The translations under genes were made by a program, and so were the position numbers. From contig CAMYMC010000017.1 in assembly GCA_947259365.1 (NCBI GenBank), positions 117,704 to 181,703 of the forward strand: 64,000 nucleotides of DNA. Reading direction: 5' to 3'. Below the pieces are notes generated by a model. It was not told where the DNA came from. It made no database searches and saw only the letters and a list, made by a program, of their open reading frames with translations. Positions 1 through 9,814 of this stretch are shown here, piece by piece. How positions within the stretch are numbered: the first letter of the stretch is position 1; each line of letters opens with the position of its first letter. The stretch is from an uncultured Acidimicrobiaceae bacterium. Its GTDB lineage: Bacteria > Actinomycetota > Acidimicrobiia > Spongiisociales > UBA5794.

Positions 1-119
1 CGATCGTGCTCGATGGCAGGAACATGCTTCCGGTCGACGCCGTGACGAAGGCTGGTCTCACCTACGAAGGCGTGGGCCGTGGCGACATCGGACCTCTCCG
101 CGATCGCGGCCCCGGTTGA
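1..119 (+). CDS. UDP-glucose/nucleotide-sugar 6-dehydrogenase, C-terminal end (partial)
   Basis: Only the last 38 codons lie in the window; the frame is open from base 3 and stops at TGA 117-119. The peptide has the typical end of UDP-glucose/GDP-mannose dehydrogenases: a DGRNML motif that closes the NAD/UDP-binding C-terminal domain, followed by a hydrophobic stretch and the YEGVGRG end motif. The family oxidises UDP-glucose to UDP-glucuronate in the cytoplasm for surface polysaccharides, which fits the exopolysaccharide genes that follow on the other strand. A second, complete member of the family is at 49301-50554. The catalytic cysteine lies outside the window, so activity cannot be judged. 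Confidence 0.8.
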   Translation, partial: IVLDGRNMLPVDAVTKAGLTYEGVGRGDIGPLRDRGPG

Positions 120-175
120 AGCTCCGAGAAGGCGCGTAACGCGGCGGGAAGCGAAGGTGACCGTGCCGGCCCGGG

Positions 176-1990
176 TCAGGAAGTGTGGCCGAGAACGTCC
201 GCCATCGACCCCTCCGACGCCGTCATGTCGGCGCGAAGCGGCGCGAGGTTGTAGATGTAGCCGACTGCCCGCGTTCCGAGGAGTTCGAGCCGGCCGCTGA
301 GTTGTTGGAGGTCCGCCGCGTGGCCTCCGTGCGGAACGACGATGAGAGCACCGTCAACGAGTCCGACCACGGCGCTGGCGTACGCGACCTGAAGGAGCGG
401 CGGCGTGTCGAGCAGGACGAAATCGTATGACTCGCTGACCCGATGTAGGAATTCACGCGTCTCCGGAAGGCTGAAGAACTCAGGCGCGTTGCTCCTCCGC
501 ATTCCCCGGGCCAGGAGGTGGAGCCCCGAGCCGTCCGAACTCCCCTCAACGGCTACGACAGACTCGGAAAGCGGCAGCCCCTCCAGCACAACCTCAGTGA
601 AGCCGCGCTCGGGCCGCGCATCGGGTGCAAGGAGTTGGGTGGCAAGTTGGTTTCCGAAGTCGGCATCGATCAGGAGCACCCGCTTGCCCGTGCGGGCCAC
701 GGCAAGGGCGGTGTTCACCGCGACCACGGTCTTGCCCTCCGCCACCTTCGCAGAGGTTATTGCGATCGACGTTCCGCCTCCCCCGCCTGGTGCGACGCGG
801 TTGTTTCCGGCGACACGCGCCGACTGAAGAGCGGAAGCAGCAAACCGGAAGGCTTCGGCCGAAGCCGATCGGGGCGCCGTCCGCACCGGCACAGGTGACC
901 TCACGCCCTCTTGCCGGAAGGAGGGGACCTCTGCGATCAGCGGCGACCCGAGGACGAGTGCCGGCTCGCCCCGGTCGTCGAAGCGACGCCGTCGGAGGGC
1001 GAGGGAATAGGCACCGATCACGCCCAGGACCGCACCGATAATCGCTCCGAGCGCCGTAGTCTGTGCCGTGTTGGACACCCGGACGGCTTCCTCCGCCGTC
1101 GTGCTGATGCGTACGCCGGTGCCGAGCAGCTCACCGTCGAGCCGGATTCCGTCTCGCCTCGCCTCGAGGTCGTCGATGCGATTGATGAGTTGTGTTTGGC
1201 GGAGAAGCAGCTCTGCTAGCTCAGCGTCGGTTGCCTCGAGCGCGCGCACCGAGTTGACGGCGTCGAGGATCAGCGTGATGTCATCGATTTCATCCCGGAG
1301 GGCCGTCCGCGCCTCGGGCGTCGTCGCTGCGAGCAGGCGGGTTTGGAGGCTGGTGAGCCTTGCACGTAGCGCGTCCAGGTCTCCAAGTAGCGCGTCCTCG
1401 CCCGGGTCGGTCGTTCCAGTGATCTCGTTGATCCGCGCCCTCACCTCGGTCGACTGCCGATTCAACTCGTCGATCGACTCGTCGAGAACGGTGATCGAAG
1501 AGGCAAAAGTCGCACTCGCCTGCGATCGCAGCAAGGTCTCGTAACTCTCGATGAAGCTGTTTGCCCCGAGAATGGCCTGGTCGCGGGTCACCGCGATGAC
1601 GGTGATGTTGATGAGGGCCGTGCCCTCCCCCTTCGTGTCGACATCGACTGAGTCCAGAAGGTCCTCGGTCGAAACCGGGGGGGCCACCCCTTTCTCGTTC
1701 ATGAGATCGGCGGCGCGCCTTGCCACCTCGGACGAGCGCATAACCTCCACCTGGTCGGCGACGTAGTCTTCCGTCCGCTGGCGCGGAGCGGCCTCGAACA
1801 GGATGGAGGCTCGTGGGTCCTCGACGATGATCGACGCGGTCGCTGTGTAGCGTTCCGATTCGACTCCGATGGCAAAGAGCCACGCGAGGAATCCGAACAT
1901 GGCGGTCGCGACCACCACGAGGCCGCGGTATCGCCAGGCCGCACCCAAGACGGTGGGCTCGAGAGTTCCCGTCGGTTCAATCGCTCGCAC
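176..1990 (-). CDS. Wzc-like chain-length determinant fused to BY-kinase-type ATPase domain
   Basis: A 604-residue inner-membrane protein of the Wzz/Wzc type, which controls the length and export of Wzy-made polysaccharide. A first membrane helix at about 23-42 is followed by a long extracytoplasmic coiled-coil region (about 165-285) and a second helix at about 312-332. The cytoplasmic P-loop domain has a degenerate Walker A (AEGKT, 417-421), Walker A' (IDAD near 443) and Walker B (LLDTPP, 526-531). The start is GTG 1990, preceded by GAGGG. Canonical tyrosine autokinases end in a tyrosine cluster; here no tyrosine follows residue 580, so the phospho-switch is either absent or supplied by another protein. 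It is the last gene of the minus-strand exopolysaccharide block. Confidence 0.88.
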   Translation of the reverse strand: MRAIEPTGTLEPTVLGAAWRYRGLVVVATAMFGFLAWLFAIGVESERYTATASIIVEDPRASILFEAAPRQRTEDYVADQVEVMRSSEVARRAADLMNEKGVAPPVSTEDLLDSVDVDTKGEGTALINITVIAVTRDQAILGANSFIESYETLLRSQASATFASSITVLDESIDELNRQSTEVRARINEITGTTDPGEDALLGDLDALRARLTSLQTRLLAATTPEARTALRDEIDDITLILDAVNSVRALEATDAELAELLLRQTQLINRIDDLEARRDGIRLDGELLGTGVRISTTAEEAVRVSNTAQTTALGAIIGAVLGVIGAYSLALRRRRFDDRGEPALVLGSPLIAEVPSFRQEGVRSPVPVRTAPRSASAEAFRFAASALQSARVAGNNRVAPGGGGGTSIAITSAKVAEGKTVVAVNTALAVARTGKRVLLIDADFGNQLATQLLAPDARPERGFTEVVLEGLPLSESVVAVEGSSDGSGLHLLARGMRRSNAPEFFSLPETREFLHRVSESYDFVLLDTPPLLQVAYASAVVGLVDGALIVVPHGGHAADLQQLSGRLELLGTRAVGYIYNLAPLRADMTASEGSMADVLGHTS

Positions 1991-2205
1991 GTTTTGCCCT
2001 CAGCGGTGTTCCAGCACGGTACTGCGACGCATCATCTTCAGCGAGCGAACGACCCGAGGGGTCAACCGGCCGCATCGTACCGAGCTTCGGGGTAGCGACA
2101 GGGCGGAGCGACACTGAAAACCGCCGCGTCGCGGGTGACTGCGGCCGCCGAGTCCTTCTTGTCGCGCCGCAAGGGCCAGAAGCGAAACATCGACCGGTGT
2201 TGCAT

Positions 2206-2895
2206 TCAGAAGCCGCGCCGCATGCCGAGGACAGCTGGGATCGTCAGGATGAGGATCTTGAAATCCTGCATGAACGAGACGCTCCGGACGTACTCGATGT
2301 CGAGCTCCGTTGCCTCGTGCAGGGGCACGTCGCCCCGAGCTGAGACCTGCCAGAGGCCGGAGATACCCGGCTTGACCGAGTGCCGCTCGTGCTGCCAAGG
2401 TTCGTACCCGTCGACGATGGTCATGATTTCGGGCCGCGGACCGACGAGGCTCATGTGCCCGAACGCGACGTTCCACAGCTGCGGGATCTCATCGAGGCTC
2501 CAACGCCTGAGGAACCGTCCAAGGCGCGTGATGCGCGGGTCGTCTCGCGTCTTGTGCGACAGACGGCGGTCATTCATGGTGATTGGCATACTCATCGAGC
2601 GACGATCCGGGACCATGGTGCGGAACTTGTACATGCGGAACGCGCGACCGCCGCGTCCAACTCGCTGTTGAACGAACAGTGCCGGTCTGCCCATCGTCGA
2701 CCATATTGCGACGGAGATACCCACTGCCAAAGGCACAGTGACCACCGATAGTGCAACACCGACGAGGCGATCGATGACGGGCTTGCCGAACAGGACATAG
2801 ACAGTGCGCGGGGCAGATGCTGTCGTAACTGCCTGCAGATTCCCGTCGCGTGACGCGCTCGCGATGTGAGCGGTCGCCTGCTCGTGAGCGTCCAT
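2206..2895 (-). CDS. Undecaprenyl-phosphate sugar phosphotransferase (bacterial sugar transferase)
   Basis: A 229-residue protein of the WcaJ/WbaP catalytic-domain type, which transfers a hexose-1-phosphate from a nucleotide sugar to undecaprenyl phosphate and so starts the repeat unit. One membrane segment lies around residues 40-65. Family motifs follow in order: KFRTM, TRLGRFLRRWSLDEIPQ, GPRPE and KPGISGLWQVS. The length fits the short, single-helix form without the N-terminal multi-spanning domain. I chose ATG 2895 because a G-rich ribosome-binding site (GGTGGGGGGCAGG) lies just upstream; reading open for another 64 codons upstream adds only low-complexity sequence. It lies between the Wzc-like gene and the broken WecG-like gene. 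Confidence 0.9.
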   Translation of the reverse strand: MDAHEQATAHIASASRDGNLQAVTTASAPRTVYVLFGKPVIDRLVGVALSVVTVPLAVGISVAIWSTMGRPALFVQQRVGRGGRAFRMYKFRTMVPDRRSMSMPITMNDRRLSHKTRDDPRITRLGRFLRRWSLDEIPQLWNVAFGHMSLVGPRPEIMTIVDGYEPWQHERHSVKPGISGLWQVSARGDVPLHEATELDIEYVRSVSFMQDFKILILTIPAVLGMRRGF

Positions 2896-3064
2896 CCTGC
2901 CCCCCACCGGTCGTCTAGCCCTGGTGCCGATCCCCCGGATCGGACCGCCGAAGTGTACACACGGGTCCGCTCGTGACCATGATGCACAGCCAACATTGCA
3001 CTGAGTTGCACTCGGGCAAAGCTCGGATCGGGTCAGTGATGGCGCACTGTGGGCTGACGCGTAC

Positions 3065-3824
3065 TCACCCGCTGCGAGAACCTCCACGGGCGCGCCGGCG
3101 CAGCTGCGTTGTGACGACCTGATAGCCAGCGAGCATCAGGTACGCGGGGTTGTTCCAGATGTACCGCTTCCAGAGTCGGCGCGGCTCATGAACCAGGCGA
3201 TACAGCCACTCGAGCCCTGATCGCTGCATCCAACCCGGCGCTTGCTTTTTCGTGCCTGCCAGGAAATCGAAGGCAGCCCCGACGCCGATCAATGCGACGC
3301 CTGGCAACCGGTCACGAACACGGTGCATCCAGAGCTCTTGTTTGGGCATGCCGAGTCCGACCCACACGATGTCGGCCTTGCTCGCACGGATTGCAGCAAC
3401 GTCCACGTCCTCTTCAGCTGTGGTGAGCGGGCGGAACGGGGGCGCCTTCGCGCCGACGACCACGGCAGCCGGTGCAACTTCGAGGATGCGTCTCCGAATC
3501 GCCTCGAGTACTTCGGGTGAGCTCCCGTACAAGTAGTGTCGCCACCGGGAGTGGTCTGATGCCTCGAGGACTCGCAACATCAGCTCTGGTCCGTAAACCC
3601 GCTCCTGGTTGGGTCGCACCGTTCGCCGAAGGCACCACACAACGGGGACGCCGTCCGGCGTGACGATGTCAGCATCATGAAGCGCTGATCACCGAGTGGA
3701 CATTGCAGACCGCGACCACGGTCGCCCGATCCCGACGCCGCTGGGAGAGCGAGGCCAGCACCTCGTCGTAGGAGGTCATCGAGATGGGCGTGCCCACGAC
3801 GGAGGCTCTCGGAGGGAAGCTCAA
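3065..3824 (-). pseudogene. WecB/TagA/CpsF-family glycosyltransferase, broken by internal deletion and frameshift
   Basis: The C-terminal part (3065 to about 3690) reads in one frame and contains the family hallmarks: ADIVTPDGVPVVW, GLGMPKQELWMHR, GVGAAFDFLAG and the basic C-terminal WLYRLVHEPRRLWKRY segment. The N-terminal part (about 3690-3824) reads in another frame and gives the family N-terminus (VVGTPISMTSYDEVL, then CNVHSV). The two frames meet near 3684-3693. About ten codons that normally link CNVHS to the ALHDAD motif are missing and the frame shifts by one base. Intact members transfer N-acetylmannosaminuronate or a similar sugar to a lipid-linked acceptor. The 5' end is uncertain: TTG 3824 or GTG 3797 could start it. 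The C-terminal frame alone could start at GTG 3640 but would lack the acceptor-site region. Sequencing error is possible. Confidence 0.82.
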
Positions 3825-3922
3825 GAGGTCACCGGGCGCTCAACGGTCGGGAGCCGGGTCGACCCAGCGCTGCCACGATCTCGGGGGCATGACCACGGAG
3901 CCGAGCGCACGCGGGGCCTGGG

Positions 3923-4969
3923 TCAATCGCCGGGTACATCTCGCGAACCTGTGTCGAGAAGCCCAGCATCGACGAGCGTCCGCTCGCGCTTCGCTAGCGC
4001 GAGATCCGCCTCGATCATCATCTCGATCAGTTCCACAAAACCCACCCTCGGCTCCCAGCCGAGGACCTCGCGTGCCTTGGACGCGTCCCCTTGGAGCAGG
4101 TCAACCTCTGCAGGCCGGATATAGCGTTGATCGATCTCCACATGTTGAGACCAGTCGAGGCCGAGAAGGTTGAAAGCGACCTCGCAGAGCTCTCGCACTG
4201 AGTGCCGCTCACCGGTCGCTATCACGTAGTCGTCCGGATCGTTGTGCTGGAGCATCAGCCACATGGCCTCCACGAAGTCGCCGGCAAAACCCCAATCCCG
4301 CTCAGCATCCAGGTTCCCGAGATAGAGAGTGCTCTGGAGGCCCAACTTGATGCGCGTTGCGGCCCGCGTCACCTTTCGGGTCACAAACGTCTCCCCCCGT
4401 CGTGGCGATTCGTGGTTGAACAGGATGCCGTTGCACACGAACATCCCGTACGCCTCCCTGTAATTCGCGCTCTGCCAGAAGCTGTAGGCCTTGGCCGCCC
4501 CGTACGGGCTCCGAGGGTGGAAGGGAGTCTGTTCGGTCTGTGGAATCTCGGTGACCCTGCCAAACATCTCGGAAGAGGAAGCCTGGTAGAAGCGCACACC
4601 GGGATCGAGCTGTCGCGCCGCCTCGAGAAGACGCAGAGTGCCGAGCGCATCGACGTCGACGCTGTAGATGGGGTTCTGGAAGGACACGGCGACGTGTGAC
4701 TGGGCGCCGAGGTTGTAGATCTCCGTGGGTGCAATCTGCTGGAGCAGGTTGCTGAGGGAGTTGCCGTCTGTGAGGTCACCGTAGTGAAGAAACAGTCGCG
4801 CGGACTCCACGTGCGGATCGACGTAGAGGTGTTCGATTCTCTCAGTCGAGAAGGACGATGATCGTCGGATGAGGCCGTGTACCTCATAGCCGCGTTGGAG
4901 CAGCAGTTCGCTGAGGTAGGAACCGTCCTGGCCTGTGATCCCTGTTAGGAAAGCCCTCTTCACGTTCAC
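3923..4969 (-). CDS. gmd: GDP-mannose 4,6-dehydratase
   Basis: A 348-residue extended SDR enzyme that converts GDP-D-mannose to GDP-4-keto-6-deoxymannose, the precursor of GDP-fucose, GDP-rhamnose and related sugars. It has the NADP-binding GITGQDGSY motif at residues 10-18, [11 protein letters not shown], the SSSEMFG segment with the catalytic Ser/Glu, YGAAKAY (the YxxxK pair) and [15 protein letters not shown], all diagnostic of Gmd rather than other epimerases. I chose GTG 4969; GTG 4963 is also possible and the Shine-Dalgarno is poor for both. No GDP-fucose synthase or reductase is visible nearby, so the final 6-deoxy sugar is unknown. It diverges from the Wzy-like gene at 5134. Confidence 0.95.
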   Translation of the reverse strand: MNVKRAFLTGITGQDGSYLSELLLQRGYEVHGLIRRSSSFSTERIEHLYVDPHVESARLFLHYGDLTDGNSLSNLLQQIAPTEIYNLGAQSHVAVSFQNPIYSVDVDALGTLRLLEAARQLDPGVRFYQASSSEMFGRVTEIPQTEQTPFHPRSPYGAAKAYSFWQSANYREAYGMFVCNGILFNHESPRRGETFVTRKVTRAATRIKLGLQSTLYLGNLDAERDWGFAGDFVEAMWLMLQHNDPDDYVIATGERHSVRELCEVAFNLLGLDWSQHVEIDQRYIRPAEVDLLQGDASKAREVLGWEPRVGFVELIEMMIEADLALAKRERTLVDAGLLDTGSRDVPGD

Positions 4970-5055
4970 CTGCAGTACCGTCGCATACGGGCCGCTGGAC
5001 ACCTCCCCGGCGCCGACTCGGTCTTGCCAGCTGGGGTCGCAGCGGTACAGTAGCT

Positions 5056-5087
5056 GCGGCCACGCAATCCTGGACTCGTGTGGCCGC
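5056..5087. promoter_or_regulatory. Inverted repeat in the gmd / wzy divergent promoter region
   Basis: GCGGCCAC at 5056-5063 is exactly repeated in reverse complement (GTGGCCGC) at 5080-5087, with a 16-base spacer. It lies between the start of gmd (4969, minus) and the start of the Wzy-like gene (5134, plus). This is where an operator or a binding site for a dimeric regulator would be expected, but the arms are GC-rich and could arise by chance in this genome. Confidence 0.3.
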
Positions 5088-5133
5088 TTCCGCCGTAGGG
5101 CTGCGGTCGGATGACGAGGACGGTGGGGAACGC

Positions 5134-6651
5134 ATGATTGCGCAGATCGGCGGCGAGGCGCCGCATTGGACGCCATGGCTCGCCTCCGGCATCGTAGGTG
5201 TATCGATCCTCGCTGCGGTAGCCCTCGTCTCCCGCCATCAGCAGCCGCTGCTCGGCTGGGGCGGCACCGAGATACTGGTCGTCGATAGCAGTCAGCCTGA
5301 GCCCGCTTCGCTGAGGAGGCTCGCAACCGCCCTGACCTGGCTCATTGCCGGGTACCTCTTCTTCGACAGGGGCTTTGCCTGGCTACATGTGCCCGGGACC
5401 CCGTTGTTCGTCGGAGAATCCGTGATCATCGCGGGCGTGGTCACACTGATGATGGTCTCCACGCAACTCGGCCGCATCGTTCGTTCTTCCGGATCGCTGC
5501 AATTCCTCGTCGGGTACATGGCTTGGGGAGCAGTGTTGCTGGCGATCGCTCTTCCTCGGTGGGGACTCGACGCGTTGCGCGACTCTGCTCTGTGGTACTA
5601 CGGCATCGTCGCGCTCTTCGTCGCAATCCTGGTGATCTCGCGCCCGCAAAGGGTGGTCGAATGGCCTCAGCTGTTCGGGCGAGCAATCCCTGCCCTCTTG
5701 TTGTGGTACCCCATGGTCACGTTGGTCCAGGACCTCTTCCCGAGTTCACCGCTCGTCCCGGATTCGCAGGTGCCCCTCACCGCGCATCGCGCCGGCAACA
5801 TGGCGGTGCTTGCCGCCCTCGCCATCGCGTATCTCTGGATCGTCGATCGGGACCACGAACTCTTCACGACACAGCAGCGAGCGGCGCTGACAGCCCTGGG
5901 CATCTTTGTGATCCTTCTGAACGGAGTTCAGAATCGCGGCGGTCTCGTGGCAGCCGCCGTTGCCTTCCTGCTGCTCGCGGTCGTCACCCAGCGGGTCCGG
6001 CTCGACATCTTCGTCATCTCGACCGGCATCATCACGTTGCTGGTGTCCTTCGCGCTCGTCTTCGACCTCAAGATCGATCTCCTCGGCAGTCGCGACTTCT
6101 CGGTCGACCAACTCCTGAGGAATGTCGTGACGGTGGTCGACAGCGAAGCCGCAGGTGGGTCTCAGTCGGGAACCGTCCGTTGGCGGCTCCGAATATGGTC
6201 GGACGTCGTCGAAGACGTGACGGCTGAGAAACCCCTGACCGGCTTCGGGCCGGGTCCCGACTTGGGTAGGCGCTATGACATCACCCAGGCCTTCGACATC
6301 CGCCTCCGGAACCCCCACAACTCGCACATCGGAGTCCTGGGGCGCATGGGATGGGTAGGTGTCATGTTGTGGGTCGGGGTCTGGGTTTCTTGGGCATTGG
6401 AGATGGCGCTGCTGCGACGAAGACTCACCAGGGCCGGCAGGCCGCGAGAAGCCCGGCTCGCCGGCTGGCTGATAGTCTTCGCCGTGCCCATCCTTGTGAA
6501 CGCGATCTTCGACCCGACACTGGAAGGCCCGCAAGTAGCGGTTGTGCTGTGGGCCTTTTTCGGGCTGGGTTCGGCTCTGGTCATTCTCGAGCGCGCGGGC
6601 CTCCTGCCCAGCAGTATCGGTCCACCCTCGGCGAGAGCCGCCTTGCGTTGA
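5134..6651 (+). CDS. O-antigen ligase / Wzy-type polymerase family membrane protein
   Basis: A 505-residue polytopic inner-membrane protein with about a dozen hydrophobic segments. Near residues 385-430 it has the Wzy_C-type signature: [10 protein letters not shown], then [16 protein letters not shown], the His-containing periplasmic loop used for glycan transfer. Such proteins polymerise lipid-linked repeat units or ligate them to an acceptor. The start is ATG 5134, preceded by GGTGGGGAA; a longer open frame from 5080 lacks a good ribosome-binding site. The Wzx-like flippase follows after 40 bases on the same strand, so the two are probably cotranscribed. Polymerase and ligase cannot be separated by sequence alone. 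Confidence 0.85.
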   Translation: MIAQIGGEAPHWTPWLASGIVGVSILAAVALVSRHQQPLLGWGGTEILVVDSSQPEPASLRRLATALTWLIAGYLFFDRGFAWLHVPGTPLFVGESVIIAGVVTLMMVSTQLGRIVRSSGSLQFLVGYMAWGAVLLAIALPRWGLDALRDSALWYYGIVALFVAILVISRPQRVVEWPQLFGRAIPALLLWYPMVTLVQDLFPSSPLVPDSQVPLTAHRAGNMAVLAALAIAYLWIVDRDHELFTTQQRAALTALGIFVILLNGVQNRGGLVAAAVAFLLLAVVTQRVRLDIFVISTGIITLLVSFALVFDLKIDLLGSRDFSVDQLLRNVVTVVDSEAAGGSQSGTVRWRLRIWSDVVEDVTAEKPLTGFGPGPDLGRRYDITQAFDIRLRNPHNSHIGVLGRMGWVGVMLWVGVWVSWALEMALLRRRLTRAGRPREARLAGWLIVFAVPILVNAIFDPTLEGPQVAVVLWAFFGLGSALVILERAGLLPSSIGPPSARAALR

Positions 6652-6691
6652 TCGAGCGAGCCCCTGGCCTGCGCGCAGCCGTTAGCCCGAC

Positions 6692-8011
6692 GTGACAGCT
6701 GGCGGGCAGCGAGACGGACCCCCCAAAGTCGAGTCTCTCGGCAGCCGCGATGTCGGTCGGTCACTGCCGGCCGGCGTGCTCGACGCCGGAATGGCGTCTC
6801 TGGCGACGTTCAGCACCGGCCTCGTCGCAGCCAACATCCTGAGCCGCTCGGAGCTCGGAGTGTACGGCGTGTTTTTCGCCGCATTCATGTTGGGGCAGAT
6901 GATCTCCAATCAACTCATCTACGCGCCGGCCGAGATCGCAGCCGTCAGAGAGCCGGTCCACGTCCGCGTCGGTGTCCTGCGGGACAGCCTCCTGCTCGGC
7001 ATCGGCCCCGCCACGGTGGGTGTCCTCGCGATCCTCATAGCTCTCTTCATTGCCGCCCGAGTCGGAGACACCGACCTCGTGTTCGCGTTGACACTCACTG
7101 CGGCTCTCACGACCTTCTTCTGGCCGACCCAAGATCACGTTCGCAGAATGCTGCACATCTCCGGCAGGTCCTGGCGGGCGGTGGGTGTCTCGAGTATTCA
7201 TCTGACCGTCACGCTCCTGTCGCTCGGCGTCATGCACATTGCGGATGTGCCGGTCGCCTGGGTTCCCTTCGGTTCGTTGGCCATCGCCAACATCATCTCG
7301 CTGGCCGCCGGGATCATGCTCTCCGGGACCTTGTGGCGCGACCCTGCGGCACCCGTGACTCGCTTGGAGTTCATGTCGCTCGTGAGGGCCGGGCGTTGGT
7401 TCCTCATCGGAGCCGGCATGCCAACGGCCATGATCTTCGTGGCCGTGGCAGTGATGACGGCCCTAGCCGGCGCAGAAGCCGTCGGGCATGCCGAGGCAGC
7501 TCGAATCATCGCGCAACCGGTCGGCGTCCTCGGGACCGGCCTGGCTGCGGTCCTGAGCCCACGAGCGATGGAAGCCGCAGCCGCACGGGATTCTGCATCG
7601 GCCAGCCACCCGCGCCGCCTCTTCGTCGGCTTGAACGTTGGAGCAGGACTCGTCTACATGGTGATTGCGGGGCTGCCGTGGGCGCTGAACCCCATGCGGC
7701 TCCTCGTGCCCGCCGCATATGACGTGGAGTGGCTGGCGCTCGCGAGCATCGCGGCGACGTTGATCTCGATCTTGCTGGCGATCGTCGTCAGTGAGCTTGC
7801 GGCCGCGCGCGGAGAGCTGACGATCGCAAGAATCTCGACGGCTGCGACACCTTTCTCGCTGGCTGCGGCGGCCACGGCGGGCTTTTCTGGTGCCTTCGCG
7901 CTACCGCTGAGCAGAGCCGTCGGCAGCGTCGTTCGCATCGCGGCCATGGCACGCGCCCTCCGGCGGTATTACGCACATCCAACAACCATCGAAGCCACGC
8001 ACCGCACGTGA
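6692..8011 (+). CDS. Wzx-like polysaccharide flippase (MOP/MVF superfamily membrane protein)
   Basis: A 439-residue protein made almost entirely of hydrophobic helices (about 12), with the layout of oligosaccharide flippases: an N-terminal helix pair starting DAGMASLATFSTGLVAANIL and a second half repeating the pattern. Its role would be to move undecaprenyl-linked repeat units across the inner membrane. GTG 6692 is taken as the start; ATG 6791 is the next in-frame candidate but would cut the first helix. Its position directly after the Wzy-like gene supports the assignment. MurJ or a MATE-type exporter are alternatives, less likely in this context. Confidence 0.78.
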   Translation: MTAGGQRDGPPKVESLGSRDVGRSLPAGVLDAGMASLATFSTGLVAANILSRSELGVYGVFFAAFMLGQMISNQLIYAPAEIAAVREPVHVRVGVLRDSLLLGIGPATVGVLAILIALFIAARVGDTDLVFALTLTAALTTFFWPTQDHVRRMLHISGRSWRAVGVSSIHLTVTLLSLGVMHIADVPVAWVPFGSLAIANIISLAAGIMLSGTLWRDPAAPVTRLEFMSLVRAGRWFLIGAGMPTAMIFVAVAVMTALAGAEAVGHAEAARIIAQPVGVLGTGLAAVLSPRAMEAAAARDSASASHPRRLFVGLNVGAGLVYMVIAGLPWALNPMRLLVPAAYDVEWLALASIAATLISILLAIVVSELAAARGELTIARISTAATPFSLAAAATAGFSGAFALPLSRAVGSVVRIAAMARALRRYYAHPTTIEATHRT

Positions 8012-8043
8012 GCAGTCCAGCCCGTCGAGTTGTAGAAGGTGGC

Positions 8044-9222
8044 CTATCGGGAGCCACTGAGACGAGCGTCGATTGCGTCTTCGTAGATGCGCTCGAGCTG
8101 CTCGATGTTCGCGGTTGCGGTGAAGTCATGGGCAAACTTGGCCCGGGCTTTCGCTCGCATTGCCCGTAGTACGCGGGGTTCGGCTGATAGGCGCGTCATG
8201 ATGGCAGCCAGGTCGCCGGTCGCACCGGGTTCGAAGAGAAACCCCGTTCCTCCATCGTCGACCAACTCCGTGAGTGCACCGATACGTGAAACGACCACCG
8301 GCGTTGCCGACGCATATGCCTCAAGGGCCACCCTGCCGAAGGTCTCGTACACCGTGGACGGCACCACCACGACTGCAGCTGCCCCCATCAAGGCATACAC
8401 ATCCTCGAGGCTCTTGCGCCCGAGATAATCGACGAGAGGATTGCTCGTCGCGCTCGCTCGCACCAGCGGTTCAAGCGGTCCGTCACCCACGATCCGAATC
8501 GGCATTGTCACGCCCGGCGCCGACCACGCTTCGAGCAGCATCTCGATACCCTTCTCGCGGGAAAGCCGCCCAACGAACAGCGCGAAACCGCCTTCCCCTC
8601 GTCCGGGCCCCGGATCGGGATAGACGGTGTGGGGCTTCACCTCGATACGGACACCACTGAAGCCACCTTCCAGGTATTTGTCCCGGGCGAACTGACTCGG
8701 CGCAACATAGACGTCTACGTCATTCGACCAGGTGCCGAGGAGGCGGTGCGCTGCCGCCATAGCGGCAATCGCGGCGGTGCCGGGCCTGCTGTCTCGATAG
8801 CAAGCGTGGAGAATCCCCGGCCACGAGAAACGGCGTCCCAGGCAGTCCTCACAAGGCGCTCCGTCGCGAAACAGAGTCGCAGCAGGACAGATGAGGCGGT
8901 AGTTGTGAAGGCTTTGGACGACTGGAACATCGTGGTGGCTCGCCACCCGGTGCGCGACGGGTGAGATCAGGGGAAAGAAGTTCTGGACGTGAACCACGTC
9001 GAACGGATCCGAAAGGACAACACCCATTCGACGCCGCGTTTCAGCCGACCAGATGGTGCGCGAAGCGGTGCGTATCAGTCCAAGCTGGGCAATGCGCTCG
9101 TTCGTCTCTTCGTACAGGACGACATCGTGACCGCGTTGACGCAACATGGCGGTCTCGATATCTGTGGTTTCGTCCTCCCCGCCGCGTTCCAGGTACCTGG
9201 TGTGGACCATGAGGATCTTCAT
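8044..9222 (-). CDS. Family 4 glycosyltransferase (GT-B fold)
   Basis: A 392-residue cytoplasmic glycosyltransferase. The N-terminus is typical of GT4 (MKILMVHTRYLERGGEDE, where GGE marks the acceptor-site loop). The C-terminal Rossmann domain carries VGRLSREKGIEMLLEAW and the nucleotide-sugar motif YETFGRVALEAYASATPVV, with the EX7E pair. A Cys-containing insertion (APCEDCLGRRFSW) after residue 120 is common in this subfamily. ATG 9222 begins at the recognisable beta strand; no strong Shine-Dalgarno is visible and the frame is open further upstream, but without conservation. It converges with the Wzx-like gene (32 bases apart) and probably adds a sugar to the same glycan. Confidence 0.9.
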   Translation of the reverse strand: MKILMVHTRYLERGGEDETTDIETAMLRQRGHDVVLYEETNERIAQLGLIRTASRTIWSAETRRRMGVVLSDPFDVVHVQNFFPLISPVAHRVASHHDVPVVQSLHNYRLICPAATLFRDGAPCEDCLGRRFSWPGILHACYRDSRPGTAAIAAMAAAHRLLGTWSNDVDVYVAPSQFARDKYLEGGFSGVRIEVKPHTVYPDPGPGRGEGGFALFVGRLSREKGIEMLLEAWSAPGVTMPIRIVGDGPLEPLVRASATSNPLVDYLGRKSLEDVYALMGAAAVVVVPSTVYETFGRVALEAYASATPVVVSRIGALTELVDDGGTGFLFEPGATGDLAAIMTRLSAEPRVLRAMRAKARAKFAHDFTATANIEQLERIYEDAIDARLSGSR

Positions 9223-9814
9223 CGGCGGGAATGGTACCGGACCGACTCTCCGCAAAACGACCTCGGGATTTGGGCTCGAGGCAGCTGGACTCGACCGGAG
9301 GGGACAGCAACCCTGGTGGCCGAGGGGCTCACATCGGCTCGCGGAGGCACCGGCTGTGACAGCGTTGAAGCATCGGTGACCGTTAGCAGCCGAACCGGCG
9401 CACATGACCCTGCGCGGTCGGTCCGGCGCACGTCGCGCATGCGTGACCGGTGACCTCGTCACCCGAGGCGTTCGCGCCGGTTCCGCCCTCAGACCTGGGG
9501 GAACCCCAGCGGCGTCCAGCGCGGGGCCCGCGACGGGCGGTGCCCGGAAGACACCCGTACCCGCGGTCGGCACCTCACCACGCGCAGCGGTCCGCAGCGC
9601 ACGATCGACTCGAACCCAGGACAGACGAGGCACACGACGACGTCGACATCGCCCTGCTCGGGACAACCGACCATGCCGCCACCATCGACGATGTGCTCGG
9701 TGAGCTTCACAGACCGATCGTTGCGTCGCCGCCAGGCTCCCGCAAGAGGCGAAAGTCCCCGCCGCGATCGGCGCCGGTCTGGCGTTGGCGCGATCGAGAC
9801 GCCAGACTGGCGAA
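9223..9814. other. Gene-free stretch between the exopolysaccharide locus and the MFS gene
   Basis: About 590 bases with no convincing gene on either strand. Short open frames are present but show no recognisable motif and lack initiation signals. A small perfect hairpin (CTGGG, loop, CCCAG) near 9495-9510 is the only structure noticed. No tRNA, attachment site or insertion-sequence end was seen. It would have to contain promoters for both the GT4 gene (minus) and the MFS gene (plus). Confidence 0.5.

Noticed and set aside
9223..9814. Possible tRNA or attachment site at the edge of the exopolysaccharide locus
   Set aside because: No T-loop-like motif or clover-leaf pairing was found, and there is no integrase or direct repeat nearby.
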